Positions 21,761 through 35,400 of a stretch of 64,000 nt of DNA are shown here, piece after piece. The stretch lies in NCBI GenBank assembly GCA_012845835.1, contig JABAKD010000011.1, positions 2,596,501 through 2,660,500 of the forward strand, in the 5' to 3' direction. Made by a program: the position numbers and the translations under genes. This stretch comes from Undaria pinnatifida. Its lineage: Eukaryota > Sar > Phaeophyceae > Laminariales > Alariaceae. Each line of letters starts with the position of its first letter. Positions within the stretch are counted from its first letter, which is position 1. The notes beneath the pieces were generated by a model. That model was given only the letters and a program-made list of their open reading frames with translations, had not been told where the DNA came from and did no database searches.

Positions 21761-22985
21761 TTTGACTGTCATGAAAAACATTCTAAAAACGGGCGACCGG
21801 TGTACTACGCAGCTTGAAAGATGAGTATCGACCCTAACTTTGCCGAACTCACAGTTGACGTTGTTAGAACAGTCTCATAAAATACGTTTTTGAAAGATCG
21901 GTCTGGGCGAGACCTTCCTACTGTATGTAGGGCTCAAGGCTTCTAAAAGAATCGCGGGCGATCGGCTCAAAAACTATTTTATAAAAGTTCAGTTAACGTC
22001 GGCGGCTGGTGTTAAGCTTTCACAATAACGTGATCGGTCACGCTGACGAAGCAATTCGCGGTCATTTTCATCCACCAAAACAAGAAATATTAATATTGTA
22101 TAGTTCTTGTTGCACCATGTACGTTGTCGAGTCCCGACTACCAGTCCGTCCAAGAACAATAGATTCAGCGAACGAGTACATGCGACACGCTGCGAAATGA
22201 TGCTCCTTCCGATTACTTCAAGGCGGATGGAGCCTGCACCTGAAAAACAACCGCCGAAAAGGACGCAAATAATATTTTCATCCGTCTAGTCTATAACGCC
22301 AAGCCAGCAGAAAATGATGAAGAGGGTCGGTACTATACAGAGAAAAAATATGGGGTCGGCACTATACGCAGACAACATGAGGCCCCAGGTAGATCTGTCG
22401 GCTAATCAGGTATGTATTTCTGTTCGCAGCAATTATGCTTGTCCGCAACCAAGCATGATCGGGCACACTTCGCCCCCTCTTTTCCACGAGGTAGATGAAT
22501 CAAGATCGACTTTATTATCGCAGGTTCAAACCCCCTTCCCTCGCCCGCCGCCTCAACAAACCCCTTCCTTTGCAAAGAATGCGGCTGTGTACGAGTATTA
22601 GTAGCCCAGTCCAGCCCAGCAACGACACGATCATACCATCGACCGCGACTACCGACAGCAACGCAACGAAACGTAACAAACAACGTCTGCAGCAAAACAA
22701 ACTTGCGTCATATAAAAAAGAGCAAAAAACAACAATTTGATGATTTGATCAAAACGGCGGGGGTTCGTAGCAAACGGTGTCTGGAAAGAAGCCCCCTGCG
22801 CCATTTTTCCACGCGCTCTGCGCTTTCGAAACAGCTGCAGCAGCAGCAGCGGAAGAAACAAACCCGAACTTTCCAGACACAGCTCCCCCTCCCCCTCCCC
22901 CGCTTCGTGCCCCCCGTTCCCATGCCACCCACCGACCAACCAAATCCATCAGTTTTGATCAACCACTTCGATCAAGAGGGTTCCA
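21761..22985. other. Intergenic, no gene recognised
   Basis: Contains a third copy of the GCAGCTTG-AAAGATGAG element at 21780-21880. Frames on both strands at 22500-22960 are Pro-, Gln- or Gly-rich low complexity without motifs. Confidence 0.4.
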
Positions 22986-22989
22986 ACTA

Positions 22990-23400
22990 AAAAAGCACGG
23001 GGGGGGGGGGGGGGGGGGGGTAAAGCCAACGAAAAAACCTGATTCGCATGAAACAGTTCAACACCGTTCATCAGCAATCTTCGCACACAGATTTCCCGCT
23101 AAAAGAGGCAAGGGGGACACGGGGAGAGACAACGTCAACGAAAGACTCTCCTCCGCAGAAGGGCTCCTGTTCGAAAGAGTAGGAGGGGCACGGGGGGGGA
23201 AAGGGGTAGCGCCAACGAAAAAAACACCTTCGCAGACAGGTTTCCCACTCAAAAGAGGCACGGGGGATACGGGGGATACGGGGGGGGGAGGATTCAACGA
23301 AAAACTCCGAGTTGGACGAAACTTCCCCACTCCATATTTTCGTCTCAAAAGAGGCCGGGGGTATACGGGGGGGGAGAGAAGCGTCAACGAATAAACGGAC
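22990..23400. repeat. G-rich minisatellite
   Basis: Five irregular units of about 70-90 bp share (C/G)CCAACGAAAAA, a TTCCC(A/G)CT(C/A)AAAAGAGGC block and GGGGG-rich ends, preceded by a run of 22 G from 22999. It lies immediately downstream of the PGK stop codon, between it and the intergenic region. Confidence 0.75.
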
Positions 23401-23498
23401 GAAACTTCGCCGCAGCCCAGCGTGGTTGCCTCCCCCCCGCCACGCCAGATGGTGCGGCTGGGCCGGGGCGATACAACAAGGAGAGTTGTGTGGTTCTC

Positions 23499-26400
23499 CT
23501 AATCCTTGGGGTTAAGGGCTGCAACCCCCGGAAGAATCTTCCCCTCCAAAAGCTCGAGGGACGCGCCGCCGCCAGTGGAGATGTGCGACATCTTGTCCGC
23601 AAGCCCGGCCTGTTTTTTTTGGTGGTTTGGGGTGGGTTGTGTTAGTAGGTCGGTCGGTCGGTCGGTCGGTTGGATGGTTGTTAGGGTTGTCGTAGGGTAG
23701 TCGGTCGGCAGGATAGTCCTCAGGAAAGGTTGGTGGGTTGGTCGGTGAGCATGCCGCTGAAGTCGAGATGTGCGACATGTTGTCCGCAAACCCGGCCTGT
23801 CTAGGTGTGGGCTGGTTTGCGTTGATGTGATTCGGTCGGTCGGTCGGTCAGTCGGTGGTTGTTAGGGTGTTTTCTATTAGGGATTTTCTTGGGATGGTCG
23901 GTCGGTCGGTCGGTCGGGAGGATGGTCGTTAGGATGGTCGGTCGACTGGCTGGTTGGTCGGTCGGTCGGGTCAGTCATTATTTTACTCGGGAGTACAATC
24001 GCTCGGTCGGAAAGATAATGGAGGACGGTCGCTAGGATTGTCAGCCGGTTGGTTGGTCGGTCAGTACGTAAACATTTCTAGGTTCGTCCCTAGACTAGTC
24101 GGGAGTAACGCCCATTTGGTCGATAGGATAATCGTTAGGATAATAGGCCATTTGGTCGGTGGTTCATTAGAGGATGGTCGTTGGGATAGTCGATCGGTTG
24201 GTTGGTCGGTCCGTATGTCAGTATTCACAGATCAGTCAGTGTGAGTCGACAGTACAATCAACCAGTCAGGAGGGTAGTCGTGGATGTTCGTGTTAGGACA
24301 GCCAGCAGGGTGGGTGGACAGTCAGTAATGTGTATAGATAGCAGCGTGGGTAGGCACAGTTCGACGCGAGTTGACGAGGCAAAGAGAATGCTGAATTCTT
24401 CCCGCGATAAAAACGAAGTCGCGTACCGTAGTGGGGAGGGGGGAGGAGGGCCCGCTATGCAACCCCGGATCTGAGTTACTACTGGGGGGGAGCGCGAGAG
24501 GGAGTATAATAGTGCGAGGATAATAAATGGGATGGACAAGAAAAAAAAAAAAAGCCAGTCCCTAGACTTGTCGTAAGTACAGTCGATCGGTCGGTAGTTT
24601 TACTCGTTAGAATATGTGTCTGCACCTAGCACCGAGGTCAGCCGGAAAAATTATCGGTAACAAAATCACCAGGACCGTAGGATAATCGTTACATAAACGA
24701 CTGTACGGGTAGGTTAGCCATCCATCCCCGATCACCGGCGTACGAGGCAAAATAGACCTTTTTTCGTTACCTGCTCAACGGCTGCTACCGAATCGCCCCC
24801 ACCGATGATCGTGATGCATCCGTCGGCCGTCGCCGCTGCGAGGGTGTCCGCCACCGCGAACGTGCCCTGTCGCACAGGAAGGCGTTTTTCATGTTGCCAT
24901 GGAGGGGGAGGGGGGGGGGGGCAGATTTTCGCTCTTGAGATTTCAGAGGGAGCGGATGACGCGTAAAACTGACGATTGCAGCATCAAGCCAAAACATTTC
25001 AAAAAGAAAAAAATCACAAACATCCAAAGAAACATGAAAAAATGAGGAAAAAGCAAGAAAAACAAAGCAGTTAAAAAAGAAAATGAACTGAAACGGTCGG
25101 AATCTGCTCGTCGCACCTTCGCAAACGCCTCGTACTCGAACACCCCCATAGGTCCGTTCCAGATCACCGTCTTGCAGTCCGCCAGCTTGCTCTGAACAGG
25201 TCGACCAATAAACCAATCAACACACGGCCAGGACCGCCAGCCGTTTCACACGAACCGTAAACGTGGGGCAAGCGCATGGGGCGGGGGGGGGGGGGCGGGG
25301 GGCGGCACGACCGCGTTAAAGAAACGGACGTAAAGTAAACGCACTAACCGGAGCTTTTTTTTCGCCACTCGCCCACAGCGAAAACACCATTAGTACGCGA
25401 CACCACTCAACCCTCTCCCGACTGCCACAAGCAAACCGCTCAAACTCCCAGCATGTTGCGCAAACCAAAAGGTGGTCGCAGTTCTATACAGGGGGTCAGC
25501 AATTCCATTTTTGGGGCAAGCTCCGAGTATTTCAAGTTTTTTTACGGGTCATGACCCGGCCCGCGGGTTGGGTCAGGAGGTATTTAAAAAAAACGTGGGT
25601 CGAGTCGGGTCGGACCCGGAGATATTGGGAACCTCACGGATCGAGTCGGGTCGGGTTGGGTCAGGAGGCTTTCAAGTATCGCGGGTCGGCCCGGGTCGCC
25701 CTGGCCCGATCCGAAACTGCGAAAAAATGGTTAACCGGCCCGTGAAAAGCCTTGGAAGTATTTATGTGAGCCAGGATGTATCCTACACATGAAAAGTATT
25801 ACCAGGTGTGGTTTTGCTATGTTTTCGTGCAAAAAGTCGGGCCAAAATGTTCTGAACTCCCAGTATTTTTGTATCAAGATGCGCTGCGTTTCTGTACAGA
25901 AAGCAAGTGCCGACTGCGTGATCGCCCACTTTTCATGCAGAGGTGTCCGGAGACGGCCAGTCAACGGAAAACGTCCAGCGATCAGTCACGGGTGTCAAAC
26001 CGATCGTTCCACACTAAAAGCTAGTAGTTTGGCGTCAGTCAAGTCATGGTAAACTCTTGGGAAATTGCCATCGGTCAAGGGCTGAAAGCATCGTCCTCTG
26101 ACGCATACTATAAAAATATTCTAACTACGTCAGCTGCGACTTCGACAAATCTAGGGTCGATACTCATCCTTGCAAGCGGCGTAATACACCGGCCGCTCGT
26201 TTTTTAGGTAGCAGTATTAAAAATATACGAAGTACACCAGTAGTAAAACCTAGTAGTCGCTTTCATGCGCCTGCAAGCGCAGGCACTGACATGTCTGTGG
26301 ATTAAAATACCCGATATCCCTTCAACCGCACCCAGGTTGTGGGGGACTAAAGTACTTTAACGCCTTTACAACTGGAGGCCCATTTTCTACGACATATTTA

Positions 26401-29400
26401 CTTGAAGTTAGTAAAGGGAGGGAGTTGGGGGCTCTAAAGGGGTTAATGTCGTGTATGATATATTTCCGAGCAGAAATAGGGTTAGCTTATGGTCAGATAG
26501 GAATTGGGTGGTTAATGCTTTTCCAGCAGTTAAAGGGTTAAGCATCAGCGGGAGAGGAATAGGGTGGGGCGGGGCGGGGCGGGGCGGGGCTGGATCCCAA
26601 TAGGAATTGTCCACAAAAAATATTGACAAATTCACCTGGATGAGCTTGGTCGACTCCGGCCCGTTGTCCAGCCCCATCCACCCGTCCGGGATAGCGTCCA
26701 CCGACACCGTCTGACAACAGGAACAGGAACATCAGCAGCACCGGCAGCAGTGTCAGCAGCAACAATAGGAGCAGCAGCGACAGCAGCAGAAGCAGTATCA
26801 GCATCAAACAGCACAGCAGCACGACCCCTCTCTCCCCTCCCCACTAGCGTATCCATGCCACCACAAGGACTGCCTGTAAAACAACCGCTATCCCCCAGCC
26901 ACCACCATTAATACCCCCAGCCACCACCATTACCACCACCACTACATCGTCCACTGCCATCGCCCCCCGGCCCCACCGCCACCACCTCTATCACCACCTC
27001 TACTACCACCTCTACCACCACCTCTACCACCACCTCTATCACCACCTCGATCATCACCTCGATCACCACCTCTACTGAAATCGCTCCTCGGCCCCACCGC
27101 CACCACCAACAACATCGCCGGTGGTGGTACTCGCGGTGGTGACCATGCCCCCACCCACCCCCACCAATATCACCATCACCACACCATCACCACTACCAAT
27201 TACCATCGTCATTAACGCCAACGCCAGCACCGATGGTGTTTGTTTTCACCAGGTGTGTTTTACATTTTCGCACCTGTGTGTTCGCGTCAGCGGCGAAGGC
27301 GTCCGCCACGACAACGTCGGAGGGGAGGATGATCTCGACGCCCTTTGCTGCCGCCGTCTTTTCCAGCTCACGCGCCTGCGGGAGGGCATCAAGAATTGAG
27401 AACCGCCCGAGACGCTTTAGAAAAAGGGCAATAACCAAAAAGAGGTATACGTGGTCACGTTTGCCCCAAAGATACAGGCAGCACCTTTTTTTCCCCTGGG
27501 CACCTCTTCCTCCCCCCCCCCCTGCCTTCATGTATATTTTTTCTCCCATTTTTACTCCATGGTCTTGTATTTTTTCTTATTCTTGTTTTTTTTCTTCCTG
27601 GTGTTCAAGTCGTCTGGTGTGCTGGCTTGCTTGTGTTCTGCCTTCAAATGAATTGCGCTTGGCATTCCATGGCCAAACAGCTTATTCGTACTGTTTATAA
27701 AAAATATTCCAAGTTGGCCAGCTGTGAGTTCGATAATTTTAGGGTCTATTGGCGATGTCTTGTTTCTGTCTTGTCGTTTGTGACCATAGAGAGAGCTCGT
27801 CTCTCTGGGAGGAGGCATCGGCACGGACACTGCTTGTGCTGGATGTAGATGAGGTGGACAGAGCGCACTCTAATGCGACGAACACACAAGACAGCCTGCG
27901 ACCAAGCAAATAAACCCACGCCGCGAAAGCCATTAGATTTGGCAAAATAGCCAGTTGCCTGCGTACGAGTACAGAGTCTGCGCAGCCTTCGCTTCTTTGC
28001 ACTTTACGAGGGGTGCTTCGTCTTCGTTCTAATATTTCCTGCAGGCGACGATGGTAGAATGGTGAGAAAAATGAAAAAATAGCGATGTGAACGACTGAAC
28101 GCAAGAATGGCGTAGTGAGCAATAGTGAACAAAAGACAGTGCTGTAGGCAAGTGATTTAAGACTAAAACTCAACCAAAAACAAGTTTGAAAGCCAGCGAT
28201 AGTGACCATAGTCAGGTGTACCTGGGTCATTTCACCTCAGAAACAGGTACGATGTCCTTCAGGCCAAATCGCGTAGTTCATGTGGGGTCGTTTTTGCTTG
28301 ACTTGAGTATGTACCTGTTTTTGGGCCAAAAGTAAACCAGGTACACCTTTTTTTAAAATCACTTCTACTCTCCAGCTCAACTCGTAAGGGTTTTGTACCC
28401 TCAGCGACCTTCTGGACAAGCCATGGTCACAGGTGTCTTCCCTTGTCCCCCGGTACTTGCCTTCATTTCTATCGCGCACGGGGTCAGCAATTCCCACTTT
28501 TCAGCTTATTATGCTCGTCGATTTGTACCGCAAGTTTGCCAACGCACGCACGCTGACGCGCTTTTGGCCTGTTGGTTTGTAATAGTCCCCGGTGAGATTC
28601 GAACCGACGACCTCGACCTCAATAGTTACGCGGCTTACTATCCTACCACTGGGGACGCCGACTCAACCTGTTTCAGCCTGGTTTTGGTTGATGCCCTAAA
28701 ACCTTCCTGTAGTACATACTCTCCGAAGTACCAGGAAAATATTTTAAACATTTGAATACCTTGTGGATAATGCGCGTACACATCGTATGGGTATGTACGT
28801 TGTGCATGCCTTGCGGAGACCCTATGGATACCATGTGGATACGTTTGAGATACTTTTCGAGCGACTCGTGAAAACTCGTGGATAGCTTGTGGGTGCAGTA
28901 CCTTGTGGGTGCCCTCGTGGATACCTTGAGGATACCATTCGGACGCCTTTAGGATGCCCTTTGAATGTTTTTTGGTACAGAACGTTACTCACCAGGTCCA
29001 GCCTGTCATCTTCAACGAGGGATGACCCCACGCTGAGCCCGCGCGCCTTGAGGAAGGTGAACACCATACCTCCGCCGATTACAAGCCGGTCCACCTGGGG
29101 AAAAAAAGAAGTAAAAACGATACAAAAAACGGCGACCATGATATTTATGAACGAGTGTACCATCCCATCCCATCCCGATCCCATCCCATCCCACCCCACA
29201 CCCCACACCACCCCTCCCCACTCCACCTCGTTCCATCCCATCCCATCCCATCCTGTCCAGTTGTTATGGTATTGCAGTAATCTCAATCAATTGTGATTTC
29301 ACACGCAGGTTCGTGTCATGCCGACGACGCAATTTTCAAGGTTTCAGCCCGTTGGGCTAGGTTTGTGTCCTGCCGTCGACCTCATTTGTTAAGGTATCAG

Positions 29401-32400
29401 CCCACACTGGGCGGCACTGGAAAAATATCAACCAATAACCAGTACGTCTTACCACCCGAAGTAAGCCATGTACCACTGTCCCATCCACATCTAGTTGAGA
29501 CTGAATTTCATACGATCCCATCTCATCCCACCCCATCCATCCCATCCCGTCTAATCCCATCCCGTCCCATCCCCACCTTGTTGAGCATGGAGTCGATAAC
29601 GCCAATCTTCGAGGAAACCTTGGATCCTCCCACCACGGCAGCGAACGGCCTCTTCGGGTCAGCCACGGCACCCTGCATAAAACACACACAAACAATCCAT
29701 CAACGTAGGAAGAAAAACGCTAAAAATAGACAAAAATAAAGAGAAAAGGCGTACACCTCTGCGATACCGGTTGACTCTGATCTTTTAACTATTTCGTACT
29801 GGCCATAGTCGTCCTCACAACGAAGAACGGGAAATTTCTCGGAATTTGAAAAACGACAAATTTCTCGGAGTCAAGAACGGGAAATTTCCCGACCACCTGG
29901 GATATTTCGCGGGATAAATATGCAATGGAAAGGGTCAGTGCGGGCCGTCAACCATTTCGTCAACGCCGAACAACCAAGGCGTACAACACTACTGAGATAC
30001 GGTACGCTTGCTTGACCTGGAGGTAGTCGAGCTCCTTCTGCAGCAAGAATCCACCAACCGCCGGCGAGAGGTACCTATCGCATGTCGTAACAATGGTGGC
30101 AGCAGCAGTCGGGGGGGAATGGGTGGGGGGAGACAGACAGCTCCGTCCTTGTGAGGCGGGTCACACGGGACTAATCTTCTGTGAACTGTACCCACGTCTT
30201 TGGAGACTACTTGGGATTATTAAAAGGACTCGATTTGCAGTTCCAGCGAGAAAAGCGCAAGAATCGCAGGTGCCGTAGTCTTCCATTACGAAGTGATTGT
30301 CCACGCGTATTCCATTTTTTGGCGCAAGTTTCCCGCCCCCCCCCCCCCACCCCCTTGCTGGTCCGCTCCCGCCCCTGCTTACCGTGCATTGCAGCAATCC
30401 TACGGGCAGGTATATTATCATTCGGCCCCTGCTTACCGTGCAGTGAAGCAATCCTCGGGTCAAGTATATATATATTTATCTAATGATCTGTCTGTGTATC
30501 CATCAATCTAATGGTCTGTCTGTGTATCCATCAATATAATGATCTGTCTGCGTATCTATCTATCGATGTATGCATCTATCTATCCATCCATTCAGGAACC
30601 CATTCAACTATCCATCCGTCCATTAACCCATTCAACATCTATATATCCATACAGTCAAACCCCGCTTAAAGACGCACTTCTTAAGTCAACTCCCCGCTAT
30701 AAAGACGAAAAAAAAATCTGAACCAGGGTGCCCCGCAGATGTACAAGTTTAAGGGGGGGTGTATTGTTGACGGACAACTTGTTCGTCGAGGAAGCCCCTG
30801 GCCTCACGGAGGCTGAAGTGCGTGAGGCAGTGAAGACGTGGCTTAGTGTAGAGGACGACCCAGAGGTGTTGGAGGAAGAAATCGCAATGGAACTGCAGGC
30901 TGTAGACGAGCACCTTGCCAACGTGACCCTCAGTGACGATGACGATGTGTCCAGCGAAGAGGAAGGCGACGGTAGGCCAGAGTCGTGCATGACAACGTCG
31001 CTTACAGAGGCCGACGTCCGCTCTCGCCTCGAGGAGTGCCGCTCCTTTTTCAACGCGAAAGGGAAGAACGGCGAGTACAGCGAAACCCTGTACCTTCTTT
31101 CGAGGACTGTGCATTCGTTCACTCATGAAACTCAAGTCAACCGAAGAGCGAAGCAGGGGGGCGAGGTGCAGGCCACTCTTGGCGACATGTGGGGGCGGTA
31201 GTTTTTTTTTTTTGGTGGAGGGCATATAGCAATGGGCCTGTTTGTGATGTACGGTTTTCTTGTTGTTGTCTAGCGTTGTTTATCTTCACCGTTTTTCTGA
31301 GTTGATGTCCATCTGTGTCCTTATCAGGTAGGATTTGACATGTCAAAGTTGGAACAGAGGTGGTGAATGATATATCGGCGAGGTTTCCAACATGAGGACG
31401 AGAAGATAATAAGAAAAACACAGTCGACACCAACCGAGAGAGAGAGTTCACTGCAGTCATAATAACCTTCATCCTGCAACATTGAACCCACTTCTCGGAG
31501 CATTTTATTTCGGGCGGTGGGGTGCGGCAACTACTGTATAAACTTGGTTTTTAAGTACATTCCACTTTCAACCACGGCAACGTTGTGACGGTCAGATTTA
31601 TGGATTCTCGTTTCGTTATAGTATACCTGCTGCAACGGCGCGTCTTTTGATGTATGTTATGTCTCCATCGGCCCCGGGGATGGTGCGTTATCGTCCCCGG
31701 AATCTTAAAGACGATTCCCCGCGTTAAAGACGCCTTGAAAAAAAGTACCGATATGCGTCTTTAAGCGGGGTTTGATTGTATGTTAATGTATTCATCCATA
31801 CATCCATATCCAACTACCAATCCATCTATACCAACCGATTTATCCACCTACAACATATCTATATGACACCAGCTCACTTCGTGACTCCTTCGGTAGATCC
31901 GTGAGCGCGGTGCGCCGTTCCGAAGGCGTCGTTTACGAACAAGTCGGCGTTGGCCGCCAGCTAGTAAAAAAAAAACGCCGCAAGGAAAACACCGCCAATA
32001 AAAGAGAGTGAGGCCGGGGGGGGGGGGGGGTATAGAGGAAGGGGGAGGGGGGCGAGGGAGGATGATAAACCATAAGAGGTTGAGACGGAGAGATGGGGGG
32101 CGGGGGGCGGGGGGGAAACAGAAGGCGAGAGAGACAGAGAGAGAGAGCGTGGGCGAGGGGGGGAGAGAAACATATTATAGGACAAGGAGAAAGAATGAGA
32201 GGAAAAACACATAACTAGAAACAAGAGACACCATATACCGGTATAAAAGAGTTACACACCCTACCTTTTGGGCAAACTCCCCGTCGTTCTTGGTCTCCTC
32301 CTTGTAGAACCGGACTTGTGCATGAGACCGACGGGAAAAAGAAAATGCGCGTGAGGTGGCGTTACCGAGGGATAGGGGATCGCAAACAGCGGTGCATGGA

Positions 32401-35400
32401 TAAAACGGCACAATGTCGCCGCACGCGGTATCGGCGGGACCAGTTTTGTTCTTTTAATAATTCCGAACAAGAAATGTCAACAATGTGTGTCAGATAGGTT
32501 GCCAACAAAGGAAAGCGGCAGGGCTAGGGGGGGTGGGGGGGTCATCTTCGGGCAGAAGTTTAGAGAATAAGGGGATGTCTACGGCTCGAATGCGTTATGC
32601 ATAACGCTAGGAAGCTGTTAATATAATCGTGATTTGGCTCTCACCGTTTTCGAGGAGGAGGACGTCGCCGTTCTTCATCTCGTCCACCAGGGCCGCCACC
32701 TTGACAACAGCAAAAAAGCAAACAAATCAAGCAAATCAAACAAATCAAAACAAAGTCAGAAACAACAGCAGCAAGAACACGAACGAAATATAACAAAAAC
32801 AAGGTCAATATCATCATCAACAACAACAACAATAACAACAACAACCACAACAACAACCACATAAACAGCAAAAACATATCAATCCACCACAACACCATGA
32901 CGGTACCTCGGGACCGATGCAGTCCGGCGCCATGGTGACCTTCTTGTTGAGCAGCTTGCTCAGGCGTTCGGATACGGGGAACAGGGAGAACTTGTCCTCC
33001 GGTCCGTCCTTGGGCCGCCCGAGGTGGGACGAGAGAAGTACCTGGCGACGTTGCACCGAACCCACCGACCACCATAAACACAGAACAACGTTACTGCTGA
33101 TTGTTCAACGGATTTTTGGATTTGATAGCCTAGGATTTGATGGATTCGGCGGATCTATGGATCCATGAAAAATTGGGATATATGGACCCTGGACCCGTGG
33201 ACAGACCCGTTATCAAGCATACACAAACACTTTCCTACCCAAGTGTTTGTCCTTAGATTGATTTAAGGATCCAGCACTCGAAGAAAATTGATTCTTCAAC
33301 AGTTGGATTTTTGGATAGATTTGTCGGCGTGGCTTGCAAAAGACATTGAGAAGTCAGAAAATGTAAGCCGTGCGTGGCATGGTTACCGGTTCCGTTTCGT
33401 GTCCCTGTCTGCCTGTCCGTCCGTCTGTCTGCCTACTTGTCTACTTATCTACCTGCCTGCTTGCTTGTCCTGTCTATCCGTCTGTGTTTATACCCATCTG
33501 TCTGCCTTGCCCATCTATCAAGCTACGGATCCACCCAGCTATCCATCAATCCATCTATCAGTCTAACCGCGAAAAAAAAGCGCCCGCCATTCTGTCTTGT
33601 CTGTTTACTATCCATGCATCCACCCATTCATACATCAATCTATGTTCATCTACCTACATACGAATTATACGTACATCGATATCTATCTATCTATCTATCT
33701 ATTGATATTTCTATCTATCTATCTATCTACGTATCTATCTATCCATTTATCCATCTATCCATCCATTCATCTATTTGCCTACCTATCCATCTATCTGCCT
33801 CATCTATCTAACCGTCTGGCCTTGGCGTGGGCAGCGACGCTCGGATGCGCGTGTATCTTTCTGCCTCTCAATACATCCATCCACACCCATCTATCTATAT
33901 ACGAGTATCTAATTATCTATCTGTCACTCGGTAGGTCTGACCTTTGCCCCCTTGTCGGCAAGGTGCTTGATCGTGGGGATCGATGCGCGGATGCGCGTGT
34001 CGTCTGTGATGGTCTTGCCGTCCAGCGGCACGTTCAGGTCGCAGCGCACCAACACCCTAAAAGCGGTTTCCATGTTGTCGGGGGTAGAGGGGTTTAAGGG
34101 GGAGGGAGAAGGGGCACCCTAAAAGCGCATCCAATATTATCGAGGTATGGAGAGGTTCGGAGGGAGGAAACGTTCAGATCGGAGCGAAACAGCACCCTAC
34201 AAGCGGTTTCCATATTGTCGGGGTTTGGAGGCGGGGGGGGGGGTGAGGGGGCACCATAAATCTAAAGCGGTTTCGTCTTTGTCGGGGTTTGGATGGTCTC
34301 GGGTGGATTTGGAGTGGGGGCGGGGGAGGGGGGGTGTCGTTTGAGAAGGGGGGGGGATCCTAAAAGCGGTTTCGTTGTTTTCGGGGTCTGGGCCGGGGGG
34401 GGGGGGGCGCCTTAAAAGCGGTTTTGACGTCAAGATTTGGAGGGGGGGGGGCGGGGGGGTCCGTTCCGCTGGTCGAACAAGGAAAATACGAACTAGAAGA
34501 CGAGTTAGTACAGGGAACGCGTAAACATACGCAAGCAGCAAAGGAGAACATGGTAGAAACAAAAAAAAATAGGGTCGGTCCAAGTCCCTTACTACGCGAC
34601 GCGATGTTCCCCGCCCAATCCTGCAGGCTATCATCACTAAAGAAAAAATACAGCCAACAAGCCTGCAGTGAACGAAAGGGTAGTCCAAGTTTTCACTGTT
34701 ATAGTCCGTAGGCTCTATCTGCCCCCCGCCGCGCACCTCCAAACCCTGGCCGCGACCTACAGCAGTAACGCCTCCGTGACAAACCCCGTTTCTTTCCCGT
34801 GACTGACCTTCAACAGGAACGCTTCTCCCTACGGAAAACCCATCTATTGCCTTTCAATAAAATAGCAGTAACGTTTCCATGGCAAACCCACGTCTTGCCC
34901 GTGACCGTGACCTACAGCATTAATGCCTCTCCCCGTGGCAAACCCACCTCTTGCCCTTCAGCTCCGCGTCGGCGAGGTCGCCCACACTCTTCTTGGGCTT
35001 GTCGCTGTTGATCGTGTTGTCCGAAGCGCGGCTGCGGCGAAAAAAAAAAGGCCGAAAAATATTAACACTGAAGAAAAAAGGTCCCCAAGGTAGGTATCCA
35101 AAAGGAGGGTACGCAAAAACGGCTGACGGTAGCACGTATCCAAGCGGGCGGGATAAACAAACAACACCTATACCAGATAGGTTAGAACGGATAGCCTGTT
35201 TAAGTCAGCGCTGACTGAGTACGAGTACTCGTAGCATTATTCCGACGTGATCTTCCACTTCGAGCGAGACGATCAGATCTGTTGGGGAGACAAGAGTTAG
35301 CTCCCGCCCGTGCTTGGCATGTTAGTAGTACCTCGACACACGCGACTTTATTCTTCCCTTAGACTGGAGAGGAGTGCATGCCACGTGTAAAACACACGGA

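Noticed and set aside
28585..28656. Functional tRNA gene
   Set aside because: Exactly tRNA length with a good acceptor stem, but the anticodon stem is unpaired and the segment is the head of a repeated SINE.
32008..32214. Gly-rich plus-strand frame
   Set aside because: Purine-rich simple sequence in PGK intron 7; no motif.
34920..35135. PGK start at the ATG at 35135 giving a Phe-rich N-terminus
   Set aside because: A long pyrimidine tract and CAG precede 35031, and splicing to the exon at 37014 gives a phase match and a continuous, sensible presequence.
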